Shown: positions 49,301-60,200 of the stretch, piece after piece
Layout: each line of letters opens with the position of its first letter
How positions within the stretch are numbered: the first letter of the stretch is position 1
DNA from: Tetradesmus obliquus
Lineage: Eukaryota; Chlorophyta; Chlorophyceae; Sphaeropleales; Scenedesmaceae
NCBI GenBank assembly: GCA_030272155.1
Contig: CP126203.1
Span: 2,046,001-2,110,000 of the forward strand
Length of the DNA: 64,000 nt
Reading direction: 5' to 3'
Notes under the pieces: model-generated
Seen by the model: only the letters and a program-made list of their open reading frames with translations
Told to the model about the DNA's origin: nothing
Databases searched by the model: none
Position numbers and translations under genes: made by a program

Positions 49301-50201
49301 TGCAAGCATCATGGCAGTTGTGACAAGCTGCCGCAGCGGCAAGAGCAGGTCCGGGGTGTGCCCTGAGGCGCATCTAGCAGATGGCAGGCTGGTGCTGGTG
49401 CTTGTGGAGAAGAAGGGCAGGCTTGCTTACCTGCGGTTCCTGCTGCAGCTGGCCACCCAAGGGGTGGTGCCTGGCGCGCTGCCATTTGTGCGCGTGGAGC
49501 ACGTGACTGAGGTGCAGGTGAGGGGAGGGGCTTGTCACGTTGTCTTGGTTACTGCTTTGCAGACTTGCGGCTGTGAGGCTTGGTGGTGCTGTTTGTGCGC
49601 GTGGAGCATGTGACTGAGGTTCAGGTGAGGCCGCATGCCAGTGAACCACAGGCTGTGATCGGCTGTGGCATGGGCTGAGTACAGCTGGTGGGATGAGGAG
49701 CACAAGCACACGGCAGCATGCAGAGAAGCCTGGACCATGCTGCAGTTTGCAAACCGGCGGTTGTGAGACTTAATGGTGCCATTTGTGCGGGTGGAGCATG
49801 TGACTGAGGTGCAGCTGAGGGGGCAGCTGCTGCTGCCTGGGCAGGGCAGGGCCTGTAGGGTGTGATGTCTCAAATTGAGGGGTAGCGGTCTTCTTGCCGA
49901 TGGTGTGAGCGCGTCATTTGGCAGCCATGGATCTGCACTTCCATCGCTGCTTGCAGTAGTTACCTGCTGCGGTTGGCGCAGCTCTGCCAAAAAAAAATTG
50001 CTGCGCCCGCTGCTGCTGCTGTGCTCGCTGCTGCTGCTGCTGCTGCTGCTGTGCTCGCTGCTGCTGCTGCCGCAGGTGCATGCGCGCGGCAAGCAGAGCA
50101 GCTGGAACGTGGACGGGGAGCTGCTGCGGCACCCGCGCGTGCACATCGGCGTGCATGCAGGGCTGGTGGACGTCTTTGCCCGCGGCATCGAGCAGATGTG
50201 A
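43809..50201 (+). CDS. Ceramide kinase (CERK/ACD5 family), about 879 aa
   Basis: Ceramide kinase makes ceramide 1-phosphate from ceramide and ATP. Ten exons: 43809-44005, 44171-44214, 44311-44469, 44774-44853, 45314-45465, 45748-45880, 46322-46515, 46773-47264, 48455-49517 and 50076-50201, 2640 nt, all phases matching. Residues 1-200 form the variable N-terminal PH-like region. The diacylglycerol-kinase fold begins with KHLLVFVNPFGG (about 213-224) and has the catalytic GGDGLYSELLTG (from 280) and IPAGSTDAVACTLHG. CERK-specific blocks are YGFLGDVMEASEKLRWMGPL followed by RYDVAGALRF, and the C-terminal SSWNVDGELL with GLVDVFARGIE. Two long Ala/Gln/Ser insertions (exon 8 and exon 9) explain the length; human and plant enzymes are about 540-610 aa. 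Intron 6 has a GC donor (CACCAG|GCAAGC). The first ATG is uncertain. Confidence 0.9.
45932..46081 (+). repeat. 64-bp-arm inverted repeat (hairpin) inside ceramide kinase intron 6
   Basis: Arms 45932-45995 and 46018-46081 are complementary with a single mismatch seen by eye. The 22-nt loop itself can pair GTGTG with CACAC. In the pre-mRNA this would be an almost perfect 64-bp RNA duplex. No terminal target duplication was noted. It could be a foldback mobile element or a small-RNA precursor. Confidence 0.93.
47234..48300 (+). repeat. Eight copies of the end of ceramide kinase exon 8 with its splice donor (151/152-bp array)
   Basis: The segment GTGAGAAGCTGCGCTGGATG starts at 47234 (true exon), 47386, 47538, 47689, 47841, 47992, 48144 and 48274. 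The first six are followed by GAG|GTAAGT. The seventh has CTCAGGTGGG, and the eighth has lost its donor (GAGGGGGG). Unit lengths alternate 152/151 because of a one-base indel (TTCGAG or TCGAG) and linked substitutions, a small higher-order pattern. The array lies in intron 8. Confidence 0.93.
48197..48262 (+). repeat. GCTGT pentamer microsatellite
   Basis: About 13 GCTGT units with one GGGGT interruption, expanded from the short GCTGTGCTGTGCTGTG present in each unit of the surrounding array. Confidence 0.9.
49590..49814 (+). repeat. Two 3'-partial copies of ceramide kinase exon 9
   Basis: About 49590-49624 and 49776-49814 repeat the FVRVEHVTEVQ-coding exon end. The first keeps the donor (TTCAG|GTGAGG) and the second has lost it (GCAGCTGAGG). 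Both lie downstream of the exon. Confidence 0.85.
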
Positions 50202-50654
50202 TGCAAGCAGCAGCAGCAGCAGCAAGTGGCAATATGCACTGCGAGCAGTGCAAGCAGTGGCGTGCCGACAGGGCTGGGGGGATGCGTGCAGACACACAGG
50301 CATGCCACGCAACAGGCGCCGCAGGAACAGGCACCGCAGGAACAGGCAAGGCTGCCAATCATGTGTGTGTACCCTTTACTGTAAGGGGCAGCAGGGCTGC
50401 TGTCAGGACATGGAATCCATGTATGCCTTTCGGTTTGCGCTGTGCTCAATTAGCGATGAGCGAGACCATCAGCAGGAGTGGTGAGTCGCAAATTGCATCA
50501 GCAGCTGCAGCCAGCTGCTGTGAGTCTGCAGCAGGGTTTGCACAGGCAGGGAAGCACTTAACACTGTTCTGCGGCAGGTTTTGTCCTATTGATGCTTTGG
50601 GGTCATCATTTTGCTTGTGTGTGTTGGCATTAATTGCTACACATGCGCATGGCT

Positions 50655-50689
<35 letters not shown>

Positions 50690-51678
50690 ACAGCAGCAGC
50701 AGCATTGTTGGCAGAGGTGGGCTCGCGCCAGATGTTGACGCTGGGACAGCCGAGCTTCTGATCACTGTGTACTTGGCAATGTGTCTTTTTTTGTGTTGAT
50801 TGGGATTCGTTCACAGCATTACTTGGATAGGTAGGCAGCTGCATCCAAGCTGCTTCATGTTGAATTTAGTGGTTTGCAAGTGCAGAACTGAACTGTCTAC
50901 GCTTCTTGGCAATGCGCATGCTGTACAGGTGTAACTGGGTCTTGCAGGATGCAGCGTGCAGGATTGTTGGTTTGTGCACCATGTGTGCAATGAGGAGATC
51001 AGATCTCATCAAAGCGCATGCACTGGCAGGCTGTCCAATACTGCTGCATCCTTTGAGCGCTGTCTGCTGTACAGCTGCAACCCAAAAGTTGCAGTGAGGC
51101 GTTTTGATTGCACTGAGGCAGGGTCTGTGCAGCATGTCTAAGGGTTTGTACAGTGTGTTAACATGGAGTTTGCATAGTTTTGAAGCATGTGTGTACATGT
51201 GGGTGTTGCTTGTACTGCATCGTCACTGTGTGTAGGATATCTGTTGGCAGCGGGATTGCATGTGCATGCATGCAAGCAGGATGGCAACCGCGTTGTTGTT
51301 GCGCCCTGGGTGTCTTCTGTATCGCCAGGGAGCTGGGGATGCCAGCCCTCACATTCCTTTTTCCAAGCGGCAAGTTGCCGCACATGTGCCATACATGTGC
51401 CACGTGGCACACACAGCCGTGTGTGCGCACACGGCCCATGCAGTGCTGGCAGTGCAGCAGGCATCATGGCTGAGGCTGCACTTTCTCAGCGTAGGGTGTC
51501 ATTGGGCTGAGCGTATGTACAGCAAGCCTTTACAGCAGAGCACCACCTCAGTACGTCGGCATTTGCAAGCCGGATTGCAATTTTACCTTCTGTGTTTGGT
51601 GCCTTTTTGTGCTGAGTTTGTCATCACTGGCAGCGGCAGTCTGCTGTTCTTTGTTGTGCATCATCATCATGTTACCAT
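50202..51678. other. Ceramide kinase 3' region and intergenic DNA
   Basis: A TGTAA motif at 50380-50384, about 180 bp after the stop codon, could be the polyadenylation signal used in many green algae. The rest has triplet tracts (50655-50705) and no convincing gene. Open frames near 51180-51680 lack recognisable domains. Confidence 0.4.
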
Positions 51679-53540
51679 TTAAGCCATAGCAACGTCGCCA
51701 TCGGCCCCGCGCCCCACAGGAGCGGCTGAATGAACAGGCGAAGGGGGAAGGGGAGGGAGCACTATTTCATTATCCCGCTTGCAGACATTCCTGTGATTCC
51801 AGGCAAGAACAAGGTAGTCAGCAATCAGCCGAGCAGCCAACCTGCAAACACCAGATCCACCCCAAACATCGTCAGAAACAAAACGCAACACCATGGCAGA
51901 GGGGTCAGTCATGGCCAATAAAGTGCGCAGTTTTTCAGCGCAACCTGGCAGCCTTCGCAGCTCTGCGTACATAGATTCCCTCAAATCAGCGGTATCAGGA
52001 CACCCCAAAACAAAGTGGGACAAAGTCTCAGTAGCAGAACCGCATGCAGGACAGACAGTGGTAGGATTGGCCCGACGGCCACCATATTTGCTTGTACGTG
52101 CATGCACACACAAGCAGCGCAGACGAACTCGCATCAGGAGCTCGATACCACGTGAAGGACAACCTGAACACAAAAATGGCCTAGGTGCCTTGAAACGCAT
52201 AGAATCAACATGAGTTTTATGCACGTGAGTGACGTAAGTACCGAAAGTCGATTTCTTGCTGGCCGCATCAGCCGCCACATCAGCGTAGATGGATGCCACC
52301 TGCCGCCTAATGTGATTCTTGCACTCCTTAGCCGACCCGGACGCAACTGCAACAATGACACCATATTTGCACAAAAGGCTGTGTACATTCTTTTGCCAGC
52401 CGGTTAGCAGCGTAGCACCGCCCTGGGCCCTCCATTCTGCAGAAACAACCTGCTTAGGCAATCTGGATACAGGCATACGCTGTACCCTGAAGTAATACTC
52501 CACTGTGCGCTGGTGTAGCCACATATGCAGCGGCTTCACACCCCATTCAGCTAGCAAACCCGGTACGGCTGGGTTCTCTTTGCCACACCGCATAGCACTC
52601 CTGATGATATCAACCTGCAACTTGTCAATCTTGCCCAACAACACCCGACCACCAGACAGCGGAGGGTACCAAACTTCAGCACCATACTCCACGATTGGTC
52701 GAACACACGACAGCAACACAATACGCTTCACCTCCACACTTATGCGCCGACTTTTCCAGATCGGCATAAGGCTAGCAGACACACGTGCCGCCTTTTGCAA
52801 CATTTTGGTGATGTGTGTGTCCCATGTGCATGCAGTATTAAACCATAAGCCCAGATAACAATACTCAGAGACCACGGGCACGGGTACGCCATTCCACACA
52901 ATGCCAGAATCTGTTAACTGGCTGCGGATGTTGTTTGGAACTACATGCATAACAGCAGACTTTAGACTGTTCAACTGAAAGCGCCACTTGCAACTGTAAG
53001 CGTAAACAGTCGCAGCTACTGCTTGTGCTTCCTGCAGGGAGTCACACACGGCAACAAAGTTATCAGCTTGCATGGCAGCCACAACTGAAGTAGCTGGCTC
53101 ACCACAGGGGCCGAGAAGCGTGACACCTGGGTGCTTGGCATGCACTTCCTGCAGCAAGTCATCAACGAAGAACAGGTACAGTGTAGGAGAGATCACGTCA
53201 CCTTCATGTAGGCCAAGGTCACAACTGAAGCTGTCTGTGACCTCACCCTCATGCGAAACCAAACGCCGGGATCCTTGATATAGATTGTACAACACACGGA
53301 ACATCTTGCCTCGCACACCCTTCTCCCACAACTCATGGAACAACCCATCAAGCCACACAGTCGGGAATGCCTTGTAAGTGTCGACAAACAACAAGAATGA
53401 TTCTTTGCAAAGAATCAAAGGCAATTGCCCTCTGCCTGTCGCCCGCTCAACACTTCACTGAGCACCAGCTGATGATCCGCACAGCTACGCTTGGGCCTGA
53501 AACCATTCTGGCTCTCATGCAACAGGGGTGGCGTAGCTGC
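51679..53540 (-). mobile_element. Non-LTR (LINE-type) retrotransposon fragment: reverse transcriptase and C-terminal Cys/His domain, 5'-truncated and frameshifted
   Basis: An open frame at 53424-51679 (581 codons) has reverse-transcriptase landmarks in order: VDTYKAF (motif A), LGLHEGDVISPTLYLFFVDD (motif B region), a QADNF motif where YADD is usual, and the thumb. It then has a C-terminal C-x2-C-x7-H-x4-C finger (CPACGSATETLSHFVLGC) typical of LINEs. The upstream landmark GFRPKRSCADHQLVL is in another frame and is separated by a stop near 53410, so a frameshift breaks the domain. No endonuclease domain is visible upstream of about 53540. With one catalytic Asp replaced and the frame broken, the copy is probably dead. 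Confidence 0.85.
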
Positions 53541-54276
53541 TGGGGACTCCTGCTGCGACACTGCTGCACGCACAGGGGTTCTTTGTTGTGCATGTGTCAT
53601 CCAACTGCTGCCAGTGGGCCACCAGTGGCTGCTGCAAACCGACCATGGTAAATGCTGAACCGACACAATTGGGAAGCGACCATCATGACTATCGTTCCAC
53701 AGGCAGCCAGACACCGCACCGTCATTCCTGACCTTCTTCACTATGGTCACCGAGATGTCCAGCTGCATGTCCAGGCATGTCCAGTCGCACCAAATCGTGT
53801 CCAGTTGGTGGGTGTGCAGGTCCAGTCTCATGTCCTGTGCGCTTTGCGACTGGACATGTGCTGCTGCTGGAGCGTTGACTTGTGATACATGGCCTGAAAG
53901 CAACCTACAACGTATTTAATCTGTGTTTATACAAGCTCACCGCATATATATGCTCTAAAGGACGCCTGCTGTAGGGTTTGTCAGACCATGCGGGGTCTCT
54001 GTTCTCTGTACAGCTGAATATTAAATTATTGCTTTAGAAGTTGAACCAGCGTCTTTACTATGGCAACATGCGCGACAGTGCTTACCGTGTCATGTAACCA
54101 TCAGTGCAAGCGATGTGTTGTTGATCGGACAACGCATTGGCTGTTTCCCAGATTGCTCAGTACAATAACATAGATTTTAAGGCCGTTCAGGTTTCACTGA
54201 CAGCAGTTCGGTCTGCCAGGCCTGCAGTATCATTCACGGCCACCTCCGCTGAGTGGTTGCCCGGATGAAGTGATAC
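53541..54276. other. Spacer between LINE fragment and transposase gene
   Basis: Contains short repeats of the type TGTCCAG/CATGTCC near 53755-53835. No convincing coding sequence. No CACTA-type terminal inverted repeat was recognised here. Confidence 0.4.
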
Positions 54277-57200
54277 ATGCCTAAAACCAAAGTTAAACGT
54301 CCTAATGCTTACCACGACGCGCCTACGCGTCCATCAACGCTCCAACCTGAGACGGTGGAGAGGCAATGCCCCCTCTGCCGCAAATGGGAAGACTGCAGCT
54401 ATTCCTCATGGTACAAAAAGCATGGGCCTGAAAAATGTCAACCTGCAAACACACAAGCAGATGCCACGGAGCGCCAGGAACTCGCAGGTACCGTATGCAC
54501 AGATGCAGTGACACCTGCAGCTGTCAGCCAGCTGTCTGGCCTGCAGGCCCATGGCCAGAAGAAGTTGCCTGCCCGCCATTTTCCATGAACATTCACTCAC
54601 CTGCTGGCATATCATGTGGGCTGCCTGCCTCCTGTTGCAGGTGTGCTGCAGCAGGCTGCAAGTGGCGGACAGCACACTGCAGCAGCAGCAGCCGGAGCAG
54701 CAGCTGCAGCAGCAGCAGCAGAAGCAGCAGAAGCGGCAGCAGCCGCAGCAGAAACCGCAGCAACAGCAGCACCAGCACCACCATCAGGAGCAGCAGCACC
54801 AGCACCGCCGCCAGCAGCAGCATCGCCTGCAGCAAGTGGATCACTTGGAGATGACGCTGGCGGATCTGCCTCATACGAGCAGCAGCTGCAGCAGCAGGCT
54901 GCTGATGTGGCTGCTGCTGATGATGATGGTGATGGTGATGCTCAGGCTGCTGCTGCTGCTGCTGCTGCTGCAGCAGCAGCTGTGTCAGCCAATGGCACCC
55001 CTGCAACCGCTGCAGCAGCAGTGCATGCAGCTGCTGGCGAGCAGGTGGTGGCAGCTGCTGCTGCCGACATTCGTGCAGCACGCGCAGCGGTCGCAGCTGC
55101 TGTGGCAGCCGGGGCTGTCAGGCTCGGTGCTCGCGCAGTCTGCAGTGATGATGACGACGACGACGAGCAGTTGCAGCAAGTTGACCTTGGGTCAGAGCTG
55201 GAGTCTGGTATTCAGCAGCAGCAGTTCACACCTGGTCAGGAAGCGTGGGTGCGCCAGCTGGCGCAGCAGCATCTCCAGGAGCTGGACGACCTGGATGTTA
55301 GCAGTGAGCCTGAGGAAGACGAGGCAGCGGGAGATGATGAAGCCGGTGGTGCCGATCAACCCGGGCAAGATGCCGCAGCTGCTGTTGCCGCTGCTGCTGC
55401 CGCGGCTGGTGCTGGTGATGCAACAGTAGCTGCTGCTGACGGGGCAGCAGTGACGGGTGGTGCATGTGAAGCTGGAGCAGCAGGTGGTATGCGTACTCCT
55501 GCTGCTGCCGCTGCTGCTGCCTCCGCTGTTGGTGATGGCGCTGCAGCAGCAGCAGCAGCTGCCACTCCTGGTGATGCTGCTGCGTCTGCAGCTCGGGCCA
55601 GCATGTCATCTTCTGGCTTTTTTTGGGATCACCCCTCTATAACTGCCAAGGACTACGCCAGGCCAGAGGACATGCCACGCTGCCTGCCCAAGCACACTTG
55701 GTGGCAGGAGCATGCTGACAAACCGCTGTTCCCAGGAGCACGTGTCAACAACATGGATGCTGTCTACAAGTTGATCTCCATCTGGAATGAGCACAGCATG
55801 ACCAATGCGGCTTTCAACGACATCCTTGGTTTCATGACTGAGTTTGCGCTGCCTCAGGTGAGAGCTGCTGCATTGGAATGCTCTTTGCTGTCGTGACATG
55901 TATATTGTGAGGCAAGGCATACATATCAGCATGTGTGCAGGTGCTAGCTAGCGCTGGCTGGTGTTGTTGATATGGTATGCACAGCTGTAAGTAACAGTAT
56001 CGACATTGATGTGCACGCGGATTATGTTGGCTCAGTTACTGCTGGCATGGTGCCGTGCATGCGGTGGTGAAGCTCTGTTGTCTTCTGCTGCAGGACCACA
56101 CGCTCCCCAAGAGCCTGTACATGATGAAGAAGGTGCTGGATGTGGCGCCTGCCAGCAAGTACGAGTGGCACTCCTGCCTCCTGGGGTGCACCGGCTGGCC
56201 CCCTACCCCGCACTCCGAGTGGAAGGCTCACCGGCATGACTGCTGCGGCAAGTGTGGAGGCAAGCGCTTCAACATTGTGCTGGGCAAGGAGGTGCCTGTG
56301 AGGGTGAGTGAGCAGGAGGGTGCTTGACAGGGCTGGTGGTGTCTCGGCAGATGCTCTGGCCATAAGTCCTCCAGCTGTGTGAGTTAATCATGGTGCACTC
56401 TTGATGACGCCGCTTGACGCGAAACAGTCCAGGACACGGGCTAGCATTTTGCCTGATTCTACGCAGGCATTTCATAACGCCAGCGCCTAGGGAGGCTGAC
56501 TAGCAAATCAGCAGCAGTGTCTTGCTGCCCTGATGATTGTGACTGTTTGCTTGCAGAGGTTTTGGTACATCCGTCCACAGGAGTCCATCAAGGAGCTGAT
56601 GATGGACCCAGACTTCGTGGTAGCCATCAGGACCGCCAAGGCCAAGGTGGTTGGCTCCCTCTGGGCCTCACCAGAATGGGAGCGCGTTAACAAAGCCACA
56701 GGTGGTGCGGCAGCTGGACCAGGCCATGGCGTGATCGCAGTGGGCGGCGACTTCTTCCAGCCGTTCAAGAACAGACAGTGGTCCACAGGCGGCATTTGGT
56801 GGAGGTATGTCAGGGTCGCAACCATAAATACTAGCGCTGTGTGTGGCTGAAGTTGATGAAACACAATGATGCTTGCATGCTGGAGAAGAGCGCTCTAAAT
56901 AAACATTCTGTGGAGCCACAACTGTGTGTCGGCATGGCGCAATGCTAACACCACTGCCGTTGCCGGGCTGCAGGTACGAGTGCCTTCCTGATGGCGCGTC
57001 AGCATGGGCGGAGTGGCATTCTCTCACGGTGCTGATCGAGGGCCCGACAGAGCCCACAGTGATGGATGCCTTCCTGCAACCACTGACGGCGGACATAGTG
57101 CGGCTTGCGCCACCTCAGCCCACAGGTACATAACACGTTTTGAACGTGCATGTTGGATTGCATGGTTTGATATGCACTGCTCAGTCTTCCAGCTGGTGCT

Positions 57201-60200
57201 TGTTCCACGCTAATGCATTGCTAACGCTGGCGCGTTGTGTCCGTCTCTGCAGGTGCGCCGGCTGCTGCGGCTGCTGGTGGTGGTGCTGCTGCTGCTGCTG
57301 CTGCCGCTGCTGCTGCTGCTGCTGCTGAAGATGACAGCATTGCCTCAGATGCCGCAGGTGCGCGCAGCAGCGTGTAGCGGCATTTATAAGCATTTGTGTG
57401 ATGTGCAATTCTGCGCTGCTTTGCATGGCATGCTCGCAACAGGTGCACAGCCGGCACTTGTTTCTCTTTCAACCCGGTGTGCTGCTGCTTGGTAGGCATG
57501 CATGCAGCGATGACGCTGGCGCGCTGTTTGTGTCTGCAGGTGCTGGTGATGCAGCTGCTGCTGCTGCTGAAGATGGAGGTGGCGGCGTCGCGTCAGATGG
57601 CGCAGGTGCGCGCAGCAGCGTTGTGTAGCGGCATTTGGAAGCATTTGTGTGATGTGCAATTCTGCGCTGCTTTGCATGGCATGCTCGCAACAGGTGCACA
57701 GCCGGCACTTGTTTCTCTTTCAGCCCGGTGTGCTGCTGCTTGGTAGGCATGCCTGCAGCACTGACACTGGCGCGCTGTTTGTGTCTGCAGGTGCGCCCGC
57801 TGCTGCTTGTGATGCAGCTGCTGCTGCTGCTGAAGATTGTGGTGGCGGCGTTGCGTCAGATGGCGCAGGTGCGTGCAGCAGCGTTGTGTAGCGGCATTTG
57901 GAAGCAGTTGTGTTATGTGCAGATCTGCGCTGCTTTGCATGACATGCTCGCAACAGGTGCACAGCCGGCACTTGTTTCTCTTTCAATCCGGTGTGCTGCT
58001 GCTTGGTAGGCATGCCTGCAGCGCTGACGCTGGCGCGCTGTTTGTGTCTGCAGGTGCGCCCGCTGCTGCTGGTGATGCAGCTGCTGCTGCTGCTGCTGCT
58101 GCTGGAGGTGGCGGCGTCGCCTCAGATGGCGCAGGTGCGCGCAGCAGCGTTGTGTAGTGGCATTGGGAAGCAGTTGTGTTATGTGCAGATCCGCGCTGCT
58201 TTGCATGGCATGCTCTCAACAGGTGCACAGCCGGCACTTGTTTCTCTTTCAATCCAGTGTGCTGCTGCTTGATAGGCATGCCTGCACACTGGCGCGCTGT
58301 TTGTGTCTGCAGGTGTGCCCGCTGCTGCTGGTGATGCAACTGCTGCTGCTGCTGCTGGAGGTGGTGGTGTCGCCTCAGATGGTGCAGGTGCGCGCAGCAG
58401 CGTTGTGTAGCGGCATTTGGAAGCAGTTGTGTTATGTGCAGATCCGCGCTGCTTTGCATGTCATGCTCAACAGGTGCACAGCCGGCACTTGTTTCTCTTT
58501 CAATCCGGTGTGCTGCTGCTTGATAGGCATGCCTGCAGCGCTGACACTGGCGCGCTTTTTGTGTCTGCAGGTGCGCCCGCTGCTGCTGGTGATGCAACTG
58601 CTGCTGCTGCTATTGGAGGTGGCGGCGTCGCCTCAGATGGCGCAGGTGCGCGCAGCAGCGTTGTGTAGCGGCATTTGGAAGCAGTTGTGTTATGTGCAGA
58701 TCCGCGCTGCTTTGCATGTCATGCTCGCAACAGGTGCACAGCCGGCACTTGTCTCTCTTTCAATCCGGTGTGCTGCTGCTTGGTAGGCATGCCTGCAGCA
58801 CTGACACTGGCGCGCTGTGTGTGTCTGCAGCTGCGCCCGCTGCTGCTGGTGATGGTGGTGCCGCAGGTGTTGTGTTACGCAATATATGAAGTACTTGCTG
58901 GCGCGGCTGCTGCCGCTGTCGCTGCTGCTGCTGCTGCTGATGCTGCTGATGCCGCTTTGATGATGTTCTCATCAATATCGGCGGTATAGCGGCAAAACAG
59001 GCATGCTGTATACTTGTATCCATTACTGAGTGCTGCTACTGTTCTGCACATGACTGCTGCTTTGTCTGCAGGTGGTCATGGCGTGTATGTCACTCCTGCT
59101 GAGCGGGACCCCAACACGTCCGCCATCTTGGCAGGCACAGCCTTCCTGCACTTTGCTGTGCTGGGGGCTGTGTATGCGGACTCCCCTGCGCGTGCCAAGT
59201 TGATGTACACTGTGGCTTCCTGGACAGCGTACCTGGTTTGCCCCTTCTGCATCATGGTGGGGACCAAGGTTGATGACGTGGTGCGGTATCTAGGGTATGG
59301 GCATGCAGTGGCCATCACCAAGGGCTACGGAGCAGGCAAAACGTGCAGCATGACTGCCGGTGGCGATGACCGCTACGTGGATGAGTTTGTGAACCGCGTG
59401 CGCGCGCATGTTGCAGAGCAGTACCGTGTTGCTGGTGTGCAGCCTCCTGACAACTCCCCCTTCAAGGGGCTGAGCCCTTTCCTCAGCGAGGATTTGTACT
59501 GGGTGGATGCCAACCGGTTGTGGATCGTGCCCTTCTGTCACGCGTTCTTCCTGGGCGTGTTTAAGGACTTTCTGGAGGCCATCTTTGCCAAGGGAGCGGC
59601 AGCACAGGTGAGCAAGTGTCACAAACTGTTCTGTGTCCAGCTAAAAACCTTGCGCTACACCACAACGATATGTGTACACACACGCATTTGCATATTATGC
59701 AGTGTAAACTTTGCAGCATGTCATTAGTTCAACCAGCATGCGCTCAGCATGCTTGGCAACTCAAAGCGGTGTTGTTGTACATGCCCAGATTTAGATGTCA
59801 TCTGCTAGCAGGCTTGCTAGCTGCCACCTTTGTTCTCTCTGCGTTTAGTGCACGTCTCAGCATGACATGCCTTTCTGCTTTCCGTGTTCTGCGCACTTCT
59901 TGTTTTGTCTCTTGCAGGAGAGCAAGGTGCCGCAAGTGCCCAATGAGTCCAGGCGCATCATCAAGGGCCGTGTCCGTGGCCTTGGCATTGGCCTGCACCC
60001 GAACTTCAACAGGCCCGCCAGGGATGTGCTGAGCAGCAGCAAGGGATCCTGGCAGATTGAAGATTTTGCGCGGGCCCTGGAGTGCTTCCTGCCGCTGCTG
60101 TTCCGTCCGCATCGCAGCGGCAACACCTCTGAGGAGGTGCTGCAGCCGGACATTGTCAAGAAGAGCTTTGGTCACCTGCGGCGCTTTGGCTTGTTCCACA

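Noticed and set aside
49535-50449. 304-aa minus-strand open frame over the 3' end of ceramide kinase
   Set aside because: It is antisense to verified ceramide kinase exons and is kept open by CTG/CAG triplets.
53541-53903. Extension of the LINE protein upstream to 53903
   Set aside because: Only the last about 40 residues of that frame resemble reverse transcriptase. The rest has no endonuclease or RT landmark and seems unrelated flanking sequence.
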